Positions 8,800-20,711 are shown, counted from the stretch's first letter. The stretch is DNA of 64,000 nt from Schaalia hyovaginalis (GCF_014208035.1 NZ_JACHMK010000001.1:1-64000); one strand, 5' to 3'. Notes: generated by a model from the sequence alone, not told the origin. Made by a program: numbers and translations.

Positions 8800-10498
8800 T
8801 CAGGACCGCGGCACGAGTTCCCACCACGAGGTCGAATTCGCCGGAACCGCATTGTCAACAAGATCCCCTCGACGCGAAGAAGTGATGACCTCGACGGAGG
8901 GGGAGGAGGCGGTGGACAGGAGGGGACGCGCTCCTGCGGGCAGCGCGACGAGGGCGTCCTCGTCACCCGTGTTCGTCGCACAGACGAGCGCACCCGCGCG
9001 GAAGGCGAGCAGGTTCCGATCCCCCGTCTCGATCCACTCGACCCGGTGCGCATCGTCGAGGAGCCGCTTGCGCAGGCGCGCGAGCTCACGGTAGAGGGAG
9101 AGCATCGAGTCCGGATCCCTCGCCTCGACCTCGCGGGCCAGCGCTCGGAAGCGCTCGGGCTGGGGGAGCCATGCGCGAGCCCCGCCCTCGGGGCCGAACC
9201 CCATCGTCTCGCCCCCCACCGCTCCACGGCAGCGGCACGCGGCAGCCGTCACGGCCAAGTTCCGCGCCATTCGTGCGCAGCCACATCGGGTCCTGGCGCG
9301 CCTCGTCGGGCAGGTCGAGCACTTCATCGAGGCCGAGCTCCTCGCCCTGGTAGACGTAGACGGTGCCCGGCAGTGCGAACATGAGCGCGGCGGCGGCACG
9401 CGCCCGACGGGTCCCGAGGGCGAGGTCGACCTCGGTCGTGCGACGCGCATCGGCGAGCATGTCGAAGGGGTCGGGATCCTTGTCGATCGGCACTTGACCG
9501 AGCCGTGTGACGAGCCGGAAGACGTCGTGATTCGCCAGGGCCCAGGCCGGGCCCTCCTCGGCGCCGGCGACCTCGAAGGAGCGCTCGATCGAGGTGCGCA
9601 GGCGGTGGGCGAACCAGGGCTGGACCAGCAGGTCGAAGGCGAAGGACTGCTGGAGCTCACCCGGGGCGGTGAAGCGGGCGAGGAGCTCGGGGTCCTTCAC
9701 CCAGGCCTCGCCGACGAAGTACTTCGGCGGGTCGTAGCTCTCGGCGAGCCGCCTCCAGGAGGCGTAGACCTCGAAGAGCTCGGGCTGGGTCCACAGGACC
9801 GACTCGTCGGCGCCCGCGCCTCGGGGGATCTCAGAGGCCTTGACCAGGCCGTGTGCAACGTCGATGCGGAATCCGTCGACTCCCCGGTCGAACCAGAACT
9901 TCAGGACGGAAAGGAATTCCTCGCGGACCTCCTCATTGCGCCAGTTGTAATCGGGCTGGGTCGAGTCGAAGAGGTGGAGGAACCATTGGGGATCGTCCGT
10001 CCCGTCATCGACGCGGTCCCAGGCGGAGCCGCCGAAGATCGAGGGCCAGTCGTTCGGAGGCTCCTCACCGCCCGCCCCCTCGCCCTCGGCGAAGATGTAG
10101 CGGGCGCGCTCGGGGGAGCCCGCGGGGGCGGCGAGCGCCGCCCGGAACCACTCGTGCTCATTGGAGGAATGGTTCGGGACGATGTCCATGAGGACCTTGA
10201 TGCCCAGCCCGTGGGCGGTTTCGACGAGGGCGTCGAAACCCTCGAGGGTGCCGTACTCGGGGTTGATGTCCCGGTAGTCGGCGATGTCGTAGCCGTGGTC
10301 GTGCTGAGGGGAGGGGTAGACGGGGTTGAGCCATACGGCATCGACGCCGAGATCGGCGAGGTCGGGCAGGGCCTGCGTCACTCCCGCGAGGTCGCCGAGG
10401 CCGTCGCCGTCCGAGTCCTTGAAGGAGCGGACGTAGACCTGGTAGGCGACGGCATTGCGCCACCAGGCGCCCGACTCCCCATCCTTCAAGTGACTCAC
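8800..10498 (-). pseudogene. GH13 alpha-glucosidase/oligo-1,6-glucosidase with one frameshift
   Basis: Glycoside hydrolase family 13 enzyme acting on alpha-glucosides. GTG 10498 with GAGGGGA upstream starts SHLKDGESGAWWRNAVAYQV. Conserved regions visible: DIVPNHSS, GFRIDVAHGLVK (nucleophile Asp), FVGEAWVKD (acid/base Glu) and LANHDVFRL (His-Asp). After GCRVPLPWSG the frame breaks at a C6 run at 9212-9217 on the plus strand (G6 in the coding strand); with five G the reading continues as GFGPEGGARAWLPQPERF through to WWELVPRS at 8800. So either a recent frameshift, a slippage site or a sequencing error; all catalytic residues lie before the break. The extreme C-terminus contains an in-frame copy of the 22-bp repeat (VEVITSSRRGD). 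A palindrome-like AATAACGTTGATT upstream at about 10555-10567 could be a LacI-family site. Confidence 0.85.
8867..8893. repeat. Inverted copy of the 22-bp repeat inside the GH13 coding end
   Basis: A 27-base exact reverse complement of 8696-8722, embedded in frame in the last codons of the GH13 gene. Together with the copies at 8674-8739 it could form a long stem across about 145 bases. Confidence 0.85.
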
Positions 10499-10606
10499 TG
10501 CACATTCCCCTCGTCGCTCGGATCCATCCCGATTCTTCGCTTCGCACCGATCGAATAACGTTGATTTCCCCATGTCAAATGGGGTCGATGGACGTAGACT
10601 CTGCGC

Positions 10607-11407
10607 ATGTTCGCCAGTGCCCTGCTCAAGGTCTACGACGACCAATTGCGGACGCGCGCCGAAACGATCGGCGCTCAGGTCGTGTGGAGGATCGGTCCGC
10701 TCCACTGCGCGGTCTTCCCCGGAAGGAGGGGCTTCGTCACCTACGGCCGCCCTGACGCGAAGCAGGCGGTCTCGCTCCTGCGCCTGCTGCCCTCGGTTCT
10801 CGCCGCCTTCGAGAACGCGGGGGTGAAGTCGATCGAGTGGAAGACCCGCTCGCATGACGAGACCCCCGGTTTGGTGGATGCGCTCACGGAGGCGGGGTTC
10901 TCCGCCGAGGAGCCTGAGACCGTGATGATCGGATCAGCCGAGGCCCTCGCCAAAGCGCCCGACGCCGAAGGCGTGGAGCTTGCGATGCTGGAGGGCCCGG
11001 CTCAGATCCGCGACGCCCTTGAGACGGCCGACCGCCTCTTCGGCAACGCCCCCGATGCGGATCGGGCGCAGCAGGTCCTCGACGACATCGCGCACGCGCG
11101 CTCGGCGGGGATCCCCGACCCTCAGGTGTGGGTCGCGCGGGTCGGGGATCGGATCGTGTCCTGCGGCCGCGTCGAGCCGGTGCTCGGCACGGAGTGCGCG
11201 GGCCTGTGGGGCGGCGTCACCGATCCGGAGTTCCGCGGACGCGGCATTTACCGCGCGTTGACGGCGGCGAGGGCGAGGGCCGCCCTGCGGATGGGGAAGA
11301 AGTACCTCCATTCGGATTCGACGCCCATGTCGAAGCGGATCCTCGAGCGGGCCGGGCTCGTCGCGGTCACGGGGACGACTCCTTTCACCCGGAGCGCGCC
11401 CGCCTGA
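10607..11407 (+). CDS. GNAT-family N-acetyltransferase
   Basis: Product of 266 residues. The C-terminal half is a GNAT fold: VGDRIVSCGRVEP (beta-4), then LWGGVTDPEFRGRGIYRALT, with R-G-R-G-I-Y as the acetyl-CoA pyrophosphate loop, and KKYLHSDSTPMSKRILERAG as the closing helix. The N-terminal 100 residues are unlike the core fold and may be a degenerate second GNAT half. Transcribed divergently from the GH13 gene. Substrate not predictable. Confidence 0.8.
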   Translation: MFASALLKVYDDQLRTRAETIGAQVVWRIGPLHCAVFPGRRGFVTYGRPDAKQAVSLLRLLPSVLAAFENAGVKSIEWKTRSHDETPGLVDALTEAGFSAEEPETVMIGSAEALAKAPDAEGVELAMLEGPAQIRDALETADRLFGNAPDADRAQQVLDDIAHARSAGIPDPQVWVARVGDRIVSCGRVEPVLGTECAGLWGGVTDPEFRGRGIYRALTAARARAALRMGKKYLHSDSTPMSKRILERAGLVAVTGTTPFTRSAPA

Positions 11408-11506
11408 GCCCTCTCCTTTCGGGGCCGAGGCGCCGTTTCGACCTTCGAGCGCAGTTTCGGGCGGCGGATGAGCGGCGGATCTGCTCGGCTCAGCCGCGCT
11501 GCGCCG

Positions 11507-12142
11507 TCACGGCCGCCAGGTCGGGTCGGATGCCGGAGCGCCGAAGCTCGCGTACAGCTCGTCGGGGCGCGCGATCTCATCGGCGAAGCCGAGGGCGGTC
11601 ATGTCGGCGAAGAGTCGTCGCGAGGGGAGGTCCGGAGCGTTCTTCCCCGCGCCGCCCTCGTCGCTCCCCGCGCTCGCATCCGCCCGCAGGACCCGACCGC
11701 GGATCACGATCGGGGCGAGCTCGGGGTTGTCCCAGGCGGCGCGCGTGGCCGTCTCCAGGATCCTCACCGCGTCATCGAAGGACGAGGGCGGTGCCGCGAC
11801 GACGTCGAAGGAGACCAGGGAGGGTTTGCCGAATCCCTCTCCGACCTCGACGGCGCAGCCCTCGATGTCGGACAGGCCCGAAGCCTCGAGGGATTCGAGG
11901 AGCAGGTCGCGGAAGCGCTCGGAGCGCCCTTGGCGGCGCTGCGGCCTCATCGCGCGCATGGCGATCCCGGCGCCGATCGCACCGACTCCGATCGCACCGA
12001 TGAGCAGGGGGTTGGCGATCTGGGGCATGCGGCGCGCGGCCCTTCCGGCGATCCCCTTGTTCACCGGGGTCGACTGCCGCATCCAGCGGCCGACCTCCCC
12101 CCAGGGCATCGTCTCGGGCCCCTGCCCGGGAATCTTGTTCAT
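11507..12142 (-). CDS. Hypothetical membrane-anchored protein, translationally coupled to the lipase-like gene
   Basis: I do not recognise the family. Product of 211 residues: about 45 polar residues, one or two short hydrophobic segments (NPLLIGAIGVGAIGAGIAM, about 45-63), an Arg-rich turn (RPQRRQGRSERFRD), then a soluble alpha/beta-like domain. Its start ATGA overlaps the stop of the upstream lipase-like gene by four bases (12139-12142), so the two are translated together. It may anchor, chaperone or inhibit the hydrolase; this is inference from coupling only. Confidence 0.6.
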   Translation of the reverse strand: MNKIPGQGPETMPWGEVGRWMRQSTPVNKGIAGRAARRMPQIANPLLIGAIGVGAIGAGIAMRAMRPQRRQGRSERFRDLLLESLEASGLSDIEGCAVEVGEGFGKPSLVSFDVVAAPPSSFDDAVRILETATRAAWDNPELAPIVIRGRVLRADASAGSDEGGAGKNAPDLPSRRLFADMTALGFADEIARPDELYASFGAPASDPTWRP

Positions 12143-13665
12143 CGTCCCTCCTCAGTGCGCGGGGCGGGCGAGCCGCCTCGGATTCCGGGCGCGTCTTCGC
12201 GCCCTCTCAGTGCGGCTCTGATCCCGGCGATCCCCTTCCGAAGGGGAGTCGCCACGTCGATGAAGGGCGCGGGCGCCCACGCGGATGCGTATTCGACCGG
12301 GGTGAAGTCCTGCGCGCGGTCGAGGGCGACGAAGATGTCGACGGCGTCCCTTCGCCGCGGTTCGAGGACTTCTTGCCAGATCTCGTAGAACATGACGCGC
12401 GTGGATTCGCCGGCCTGGGGGAGGTAGTCGTCGAGGGCGGCGACGGCGGACGCCAGCCTTCCCCAGGGCATGACGCGGACCTTCCTCTCCAAGTGGCGGA
12501 CCGTTTCGGTGTAGGTCGCCGAGGAGTGGGCGTAGTAGAGGGGCGATTTCTTCGGGCGCACGAGGGTTCGCCGGACTCCGACGCGGTGATCGGGGAAGCG
12601 GTCGGGGGCGCCGTCCATCGAGGGGATGACGTCCTGGTCGTGGGCGACCGACACCATGGCGACCTCCGGGCGGATCCTCCTGCGCCGTCCCGGAGTCCCG
12701 GTGGCGAGGATCGCCTGGACGTCGAGCCCCGCCTGTTCCGGATCCATGGCCGCGAGGGCGACTGCGACGATCCCGCCCTGGGAGTGCCCGCAGATGAGGA
12801 CCGGCTGGGTGCAGAGCTCGTCTTCGGCGACGCCGTCACGGATCATCGCGTCGTGCACTGCTGTGACGACGCCGAGGCGCATCGCCGATTCCAGGCCGAT
12901 CATCTCGCGGGTGTTCGACTCCATGTCCGCGGGGTTCTCATCGGTTGCGAAGTCGGTGTGCGCGGTCCCGGGGAGCGACACGAGCCAGCGCCTGGCTCCC
13001 CCTTCTCCGACTCGGGTGATCTTGAGCGTGGTGCCCGCGGTCATCGCCCAGTACATGTCGTCGATGTCGGCGCACATGTCGCTGAGGGTTCTGGGCGGAT
13101 CCGTGCGCCGGAGCTGCGCCTTGGGCCGCCCCTTCCTGCCCGGGCGTTCGGGCGGTTCCTGCGCGGAGTCGCGGAGGAGGTGGGCGTGGACGGCGCCTCC
13201 GCGCATCGCGCCGACGGCCGTCGCTGCGGTGAGGATCGAGGTCATGAGCGCGTCGTAGGGGCGCGCGGGGATGAGGGGGAGCATTTCGCGCGCTCTGAGG
13301 GCGCCCTTGTTCGAGCGGCCGGCGGCGAGGGCGATCCTGGCCTTCATGAGTCCGCGGATCGCGGTCGAGGCCGCTCCGGCCGCCCGGGCGAGGCCGCGGA
13401 CCGTGAGGGTGTCGAGGCCCGGCTGGTCGAAGAAGATCCTCTGCGAGCGCTCCGAGGCCTCGTCGCCGAGTTTCGCGGCCCGGTCCTTCGCGCCCTCGCG
13501 CCATTCCTGCGGCAGGGCCGTGATGGTCGATGCGAAGCCGAGGGCGACGGATGAGGCCAGGACGGGCAGGAGGGGGAGGAGTTTGGCGCGCAGGTACACG
13601 GGCGGGTAGGACTGGGGGACTCTCCGGGGCGCGTACATGCGCGGGTGGCGCCGTGGCATCGTCAC
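12139..13665 (-). CDS. Alpha/beta-hydrolase (lipase-like) membrane-associated protein
   Basis: Product of 508 residues. Basic N-terminus, one hydrophobic segment (LPLLPVLASSVALGFAST, about 30-48), a helical region to 180, then a hydrolase domain: WLVSLPGTAHTDF, nucleophile elbow GHSQGGIVAVALA near residue 292, acidic HDQDVIPSMDG and a late His in YYAHSSATY. The order and spacing resemble the hydrolase domain of the protein at 915-2612, so these are probably paralogues, but here the WXG-type N-domain is replaced by a membrane-spanning one. Downstream partner overlaps by ATGA. Substrate unknown. Confidence 0.65.
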   Translation of the reverse strand: MTMPRRHPRMYAPRRVPQSYPPVYLRAKLLPLLPVLASSVALGFASTITALPQEWREGAKDRAAKLGDEASERSQRIFFDQPGLDTLTVRGLARAAGAASTAIRGLMKARIALAAGRSNKGALRAREMLPLIPARPYDALMTSILTAATAVGAMRGGAVHAHLLRDSAQEPPERPGRKGRPKAQLRRTDPPRTLSDMCADIDDMYWAMTAGTTLKITRVGEGGARRWLVSLPGTAHTDFATDENPADMESNTREMIGLESAMRLGVVTAVHDAMIRDGVAEDELCTQPVLICGHSQGGIVAVALAAMDPEQAGLDVQAILATGTPGRRRRIRPEVAMVSVAHDQDVIPSMDGAPDRFPDHRVGVRRTLVRPKKSPLYYAHSSATYTETVRHLERKVRVMPWGRLASAVAALDDYLPQAGESTRVMFYEIWQEVLEPRRRDAVDIFVALDRAQDFTPVEYASAWAPAPFIDVATPLRKGIAGIRAALRGREDAPGIRGGSPAPRTEEGR

Positions 13666-13781
13666 CCCCTGTCGTCGAGTTCCGGTCGGGCGGGAGGAAT
13701 GACTCGCGATGAGCGCGAGGAGCCGCCCTGCACTTGTTCACCAAGCGTAGTCCGCGTCGACGCCCGGGCAAGGCGGAACTC

Positions 13782-13810
13782 TTGACCACCATACCCCCTA
13801 GGGGTATTGT
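13782..13810 (+). promoter_or_regulatory. csoR promoter with CsoR operator
   Basis: TTGACC (13782-13787), 17-base spacer, TATTGT (13805-13810). A perfect palindrome ATACCCCCTAGGGGTAT at 13791-13807 fills the spacer and touches the -10 box. TACCC-N5-GGGTA is the known CsoR-type copper operator, so apo-CsoR should block RNA polymerase here and Cu(I) release it. Confidence 0.85.
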
Positions 13811-13840
13811 CGGAGCATCGACCGACGAAAGGCGCACGAG

Positions 13841-14125
13841 ATGACCCGCGGATACGAGAACACCACGGACCGGTATCTCGCCCGCCTGCGCCGGATCGAA
13901 GGCCAGGTCCGGGGCCTGCAGCGGATGGTCTCCGAAGGCGACTACTGCATCGACATCCTCACCCAGATGTCCGCCGTCCAATCCGCCCTCGACTCCGTCG
14001 CCATCGGCCTCCTCGAAGACCACATGAACCACTGCGTCGTCAAAGCCGCCAAGGAATCCGACGAGGCGGGCCGCGAGAAGATCGAAGAGGCGACCAAGGC
14101 GATCGCCCGCCTCATCAAGTCCTGA
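13841..14125 (+). CDS. csoR: Copper-sensing transcriptional repressor CsoR
   Basis: All-helical metal-sensing repressor of the CsoR/RcnR (DUF156) family, 94 residues. LARLRRIEGQVRGLQRMV is the conserved helix-1 region; Cys36 (DYCIDIL), His61 and Cys65 (HMNHC) form the C-H-C Cu(I) site, and their presence argues for copper rather than nickel/cobalt (RcnR) or sulfide (CstR) sensing. First gene of a copper unit csoR-copZ-copA, behind its own operator, so it is likely autoregulated. The same half-sites recur at 62478-62492. Confidence 0.93.
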   Translation: MTRGYENTTDRYLARLRRIEGQVRGLQRMVSEGDYCIDILTQMSAVQSALDSVAIGLLEDHMNHCVVKAAKESDEAGREKIEEATKAIARLIKS

Positions 14126-14175
14126 CCCCCTCCTCCCCCGACCCCACCACCGCCACCCCACGAAGGAGAACCGCC

Positions 14176-14421
14176 ATGACCATGGAAATCGACCGGACCG
14201 TTGAACTCGCCGTCAACGGCATGACCTGCGGCCACTGCGTCGCCTCCGTCACCGAAGAGCTCGAAGCCGTCGACGGCGTCAAGCACGTCGACGTCATCCT
14301 CGAATCGGGCGGCACCTCCAAGGTCACCGTCTTCACCGACACCGGAGTCGACGACGACGCCCTGCGCGAAGCCGTCGCCGAAGCGGGATTCGAGCTCGTC
14401 GGCATCACGCGCGACTTCTGA
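14176..14421 (+). CDS. copZ: Copper chaperone CopZ (HMA domain)
   Basis: Free-standing heavy-metal-associated domain, 81 residues, which hands Cu(I) to CopA. VNGMTCGHCVASV holds the CxxC metal site, in a beta-alpha-beta-beta-alpha-beta fold; the length is as expected. ATG 14176 follows GAAGGAG. It lies 50 bases after csoR and probably shares its transcript. A hairpin lies between it and copA. Confidence 0.9.
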   Translation: MTMEIDRTVELAVNGMTCGHCVASVTEELEAVDGVKHVDVILESGGTSKVTVFTDTGVDDDALREAVAEAGFELVGITRDF

Positions 14422-14445
14422 CCCTCCGCGGGCGAGAGCCCGCCC

Positions 14446-14470
14446 CGTCCCCGGCACCGAACCGGGGACG
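14446..14470 (+). terminator. Hairpin between copZ and copA
   Basis: CGTCCCCGG, 7-base loop, CCGGGGACG: a perfect 9-bp stem without a clear U-tract. It may act as a partial terminator or RNA-stability element that gives more copZ than copA product. Confidence 0.4.
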
Positions 14471-14508
14471 CATCCTGGCCGTCCCCTCGGCCCCGCCCAG
14501 CGGCGCCG

Positions 14509-17154
<2,646 letters not shown>

Positions 17155-17277
17155 GGGCGGCACCTCGACATCGCTCAATGCCTCAAGTATTCACCATGCG
17201 AATAGACGAAGTCTGTACAGGCTCGTTACTTCATCGCGTCTTCGTTTATATGACACCCACAAGTCGCCCGCGTATCC

Positions 17278-18346
17278 GGGAGTGTCCGGTTATCGGTGTA
17301 AGTGGCGCTTTCTACTGGTGGGTGCTGTCCGCGGGTATGCGGTCGGCGAAGGTGGTGGCGAACGCGTTCGATGCGGGCTTCCAGCGCATGCCCCAGCGGG
17401 TCTGCCCGGTGCCCTTTGGGTCTCGATCTCACGGTCGGATAGAGCGTCTTCAACGCGGCCTGCTCGTTCGGGAAATGCCCCCTGGCCCTCACCGCCGTGG
17501 GGAACCTGGCGTTCAACGACTCGATCGCGTTCGTCGAACACAACACCTTGCGGATCTCCAGATCCGTAGTCCAGGAACGAAACGAACTCGCTCCAGGCAC
17601 CTCGCCAGAGCCGGATCATCGCCGGGCCGGACCTGCCCCACATGTCGGCGAACTCCCCGAACGCCCGCTCAGGCGCTTCCGCCGTGGGTGCTTTGTAGAC
17701 GGGTTTCAGATCGGCGACGATCTCGAGCCAGATCCCCAAAATGTCCTTTGGCACACCGATCGCGGCGTAGAAGGGCTCCAATGGACGGCTCATCTGCGCG
17801 TTCATCTCGTCAACAACGCGGTCGGTGATCCGGTTGATCGTGTCCTTCAAGACCGACGTGCCGTAGACCCCGGCGAAGTGGGCGCCGATCTCACCGGTCG
17901 TCAGGCCTTTGCGGACAACGACAGAACCATAGCGTCCATGTCCGGCAAGCGGCGTTGGCGCTTCTTCACCAGCTGAGGCTCGAAGCTCCCGTTGCGGGAG
18001 TTACCGCTACCCCGGCCGAACGGGTCGTGCTTGTCATAGCCCAGGTGCTCGTTGAGTTCCTCGTCGTGAGCTGCTTTGAGACCTGCACGGTCAACGCTTT
18101 TAACAGGCCGTCAGGGCCGCACGGGACAATCCCCGCATCACGGGCTTGGCACACCATCTGCGCGATCACCTCACGCTGGGCCTTGTCCGGCTTAGCCGGC
18201 TCATCCGGGGAAAGTGCCGGGACCACAGCCACCAATCTGGCCGACTCCACGGCCAACGAGCTGCTGCTGGTGGTTATCTCGGTCGTCATGACTCCTCCTG
18301 CCCTGCCAGGCGATGAAGCCGCTTACACCGTTAATCGGATACTCCC
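17278..18346 (-). mobile_element. Defective IS256-family element, copy A
   Basis: Imperfect 25-bp terminal inverted repeats at 17278-17302 (GGGAGTGTCCGGTTATCGG...) and 18322-18346 enclose a broken transposase gene. Length 1069 bp, against about 1.3 kb for intact members, because the middle of the transposase is deleted. It cannot move by itself but could be mobilised in trans. Identical inverted copy at 23652-24720. Confidence 0.8.
17312..18289 (-). pseudogene. IS256-family transposase, internally deleted and frameshifted (copy A)
   Basis: Read from ATG 18289. The N-terminal part (GPDGLLKALTVQVSKQL) shifts frame to LGYDKHDPFGRGSGNSRNG, then TTGEIGAHFAGVYGTSV, and VVDEMN...RPLEPFYAAIGV (first Asp region lost). 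It then jumps from KDILGIW directly to IVADLKPVYKAPTAEAPE, so the second catalytic Asp region is missing. After another frameshift it ends STNAIESLNARF and RGHFPNEQAALKTLY, the typical C-terminal IS256 signature. At least two frameshifts and one large deletion: non-functional. Confidence 0.85.
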
Positions 18347-18416
18347 GAATGGAAAGAAACCTAGATCGATTCTGAACGTAGGATCGGGGGATGAGTGTGA
18401 GGGTGAGGGGGTTGGG

Positions 18417-18710
18417 GTGAGTGTTGAGTTTCTTGGGGTGTGGACTGAGTCTCTTCGGGAGTGCGGTCGTGTTGTGGATGAGGCGTATTTGAGTTTGGCT
18501 CGTGTGCAGGTGGAGGGTGCGCCTGATTTGGGGCCGTCGACGGTTGCGGCTCGGGCGGTGCTCGATGCGGTGGAGTCCGGTGTGTGTGCGTCTGCGGAGG
18601 CGGTGCGCACGGTGTCGATGTCGATGATGGCTGCTGCGGATTCGTTCGAGGAGCTTGAAGAGCAGATTCGTGCGGGCATGGTTTCTGAGCAGGCGGTGTT
18701 CGATGCGTAG
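18417..18710 (+). CDS. Esx-like small helical protein, copy A
   Basis: Product of 97 residues from GTG 18417 (GAGGGG upstream): MSVEFLGVWTESLRECGRVV... to SEQAVFDA. All-helical by composition, about 100 residues, encoded immediately before a long T7-type protein, as Esx/WXG100 partners of LXG and polymorphic toxins are. It lacks a clear WxG motif, so the family call rests on size, composition and position. Codon use is unlike the neighbourhood: many NNT/NNG codons (GTG, TCT, CTT, GGT) and lower GC, suggesting acquisition. Identical inverted copy at 23288-23581; degraded versions at 25006-25109 and 27967-28070. Confidence 0.6.
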   Translation: MSVEFLGVWTESLRECGRVVDEAYLSLARVQVEGAPDLGPSTVAARAVLDAVESGVCASAEAVRTVSMSMMAAADSFEELEEQIRAGMVSEQAVFDA

Positions 18711-18716
18711 GGGTGT

Positions 18717-19923
18717 GTGGTGAGTGGTCTGGTGGATTGTCGGGTGCGGGTGGCCTCGGGTTCGCCGGTGGCTTTGGCGACTTCTTTGGGGTCGCAGCTT
18801 GCCAAGTTGATGGATGCTCGGGAGTGTTTGACTTCGGCGCGTTCGGCGCTGGTCGGGCAGATGAGCGGTCGGACGGTGACCGCGATTCGTGAGTGTGTGG
18901 ATGCGCAGCTGCTGCTTGTCGGTTCTCATGTTCAGCGGGTGATGTTGCTGATCGCCGGGTTGGAGGCTTTGGGTGAGGACTTGGGGCTGGTGGAGACGGG
19001 CTTGTATGCGGTGTTGATGGAGGCTGAGGCGTGGGGTTTGCGGGTTGTGGGTGGGGTGGTGCATGCCCCGGGCTGGTCGGATCCTGATCGTGAGGTGAAG
19101 GTAGGGGTGTTCGCCAGGCTTTCGGGGATAGTCGGTGAGCTTCGTGCCGTCGAGGAGGTGGCGCATGCGCAGTTCGCTGAGGTGTGTAAGGATGCGCAGA
19201 TGTTGCCTTCTGAGGCTGTGGAGGCTGCTAAGGAGTGGCAGCGGGAGATTGTTGCGGCGCGTAGTGCGGGGGTGACGGCTGCTTGGTCGACAGCGTTGCT
19301 TCCTGGCGTGACGTTCGTGTCGCCGGATTCGGCTGCCCGGAAGGCGCAGCTTGAGAAGATGATTAGCAACGGTGAGCCGGCGCAGAAGGTGGCGCGTGCC
19401 GTTGAGGGGTGGAGTGCGGGGCGTGTTGCGAATGAGTCGACGCTTGTGGGGCGTTGGGCGGCGCGGGTGCGGAGTTTGGTTCAGGAGGTGGATTTTTCGA
19501 ACCGGGTGGCTATTGCGGGTGAGGCTTCTGCGACGGGCAAGGCGTTGCGGGCGGGCCGGACCGTCCTTAGGGGTGCTGGTGTTGTCGGGGGGGATTCTCA
19601 CGGTGGGGTCTGTTGTGGAGAACGGGTATGAGCAGGCGCGTGATGATTCGATCGACCCGGGTCTGACTATGGGTGAGCGGGTTGCTCGCACTGTGACACA
19701 CGGCCTCCTCGAAGGTGGGTTCGAGTCGGCCGGTGAATCGGCCGGAGCGATTGGTGGTGGTATCGCGGGGGTTGCGGGTGGCCCGACCGGGATCGGCGCC
19801 GGGTTCGTTGCAGGCGGAGAAGCAGGAGGGGAGTTGGGCAAGACAGCGGGTGAGCGTGCCGCGGGCTGGTTTGATTCCTTCATCATTCATCCTGTTCTCG
19901 GTTCCAAAGGGGCGGATTCGTGA
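18717..19923 (+). pseudogene. T7-secretion-type glycine-zipper toxin candidate, copy A (frameshifted at G7)
   Basis: Residues 1-270 are long Ala/Glu/Val-rich helices, resembling the export domain of LXG/WXG toxins. At 19587-19593 there is a G7 run; the frame then ends as a 304-residue protein (stop at 19631). With six G, as in copies C and D, the frame continues VVGGILTVGSVVENGYEQ through GESAGAIGGGIAGVAGG and GIGAGFVAGGEAGGELGK to ...VLGSKGADS at 19923, giving about 401 residues. That region is a dense glycine zipper, as in membrane-inserting toxins. The stop overlaps the start of the membrane gene (GTGA). Function is inferred; nothing here proves toxicity. The copy could be dead or phase-variable. 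Confidence 0.6.
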
Positions 19924-20711
19924 CGACGAAGATGCTGCTCGAATTGGTGGCCTTTACTGGGTTCATCTGGTTTTTGTGGGCGATGGCGATGTTTACGGAC
20001 ACGGTGGTCGGGCGCGCCGCCATTGCGGTCGGGGGTGCTTTTGGTCGGGGGGTGATTGCCGGGCTCTTCCCCCTGACAGGGCTCGCCTTCACTTCCTCGA
20101 TCTTGGTTGAGCTCATCGGGCCGACGGGCTTTTATGCGACGATTCCGGGGGCGGTACTCCTCGGGGTCTTGCTTTTGATAGCAGTGATCTCGGTCTTCTC
20201 AGGTTTGGTTGTTTGGATTTTTGATGTGGACTTGCCGGAGTGGGCGTATCCGGAGTATCACGCGAGGCGGCGCAGGCAGCGTCGTGTAGAAGACGATGAG
20301 GTGAAGCGTTCTGATATGTATCATGTCGCTTCTCACCCGGATCCTGAAGCCTCGGTAAGGGTTAGTGCGGAGCTGGTGAGCCCGAACGCGCTGCGTGTTC
20401 GTCGTCCCTGGTCGTGGTACAACTCGGCTTTGCGTTCGGTTCTGATTACGGTGAACGGTGTTCGGGTGGGGCGGATCTGGAATGGTCAGACCCGGCTCTT
20501 CCCACTGCCCAAAGGCGATGTCGCCGTGTACGCCGTGCTGGATTGGGCGACATCGGACCTGGTCTACTCGGTCCTGCCCGAAGGTCATTGCCTGGATGTG
20601 ACGCTCACTTTCGCCAGCCCGGACAAGATGTTCACCAACCCCAACACGTACCTGCGTCTCCACCCCACCAACCCCGCAGACCTTCTCCCGCCCCTACCCG
20701 ACTGGGAATGA
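19920..20711 (+). CDS. Membrane protein, probable immunity partner, copy A (variant 1)
   Basis: Product of 263 residues from GTG 19920, overlapping the toxin stop by four bases. N-terminal half is membrane: hydrophobic segments at about 5-27, 30-50, 57-72 and 78-100; then a basic loop (YHARRRRQRRVEDDEVKR) and a soluble beta-rich C-terminal half (SVLITVNGVRVGRIWNG, PLPKGDVAVYAVLDWATSD). Translational coupling to a zipper-type toxin and co-variation with the toxin C-terminus point to immunity. Variable blocks compared with other copies: residues 1-18 with the toxin end (19833-19974), 20093-20122 (SSILVELIGP), and the block equivalent to 27331-27360 (here LLIAVISVFS). Family not recognised. Confidence 0.6.
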   Translation: MTTKMLLELVAFTGFIWFLWAMAMFTDTVVGRAAIAVGGAFGRGVIAGLFPLTGLAFTSSILVELIGPTGFYATIPGAVLLGVLLLIAVISVFSGLVVWIFDVDLPEWAYPEYHARRRRQRRVEDDEVKRSDMYHVASHPDPEASVRVSAELVSPNALRVRRPWSWYNSALRSVLITVNGVRVGRIWNGQTRLFPLPKGDVAVYAVLDWATSDLVYSVLPEGHCLDVTLTFASPDKMFTNPNTYLRLHPTNPADLLPPLPDWE

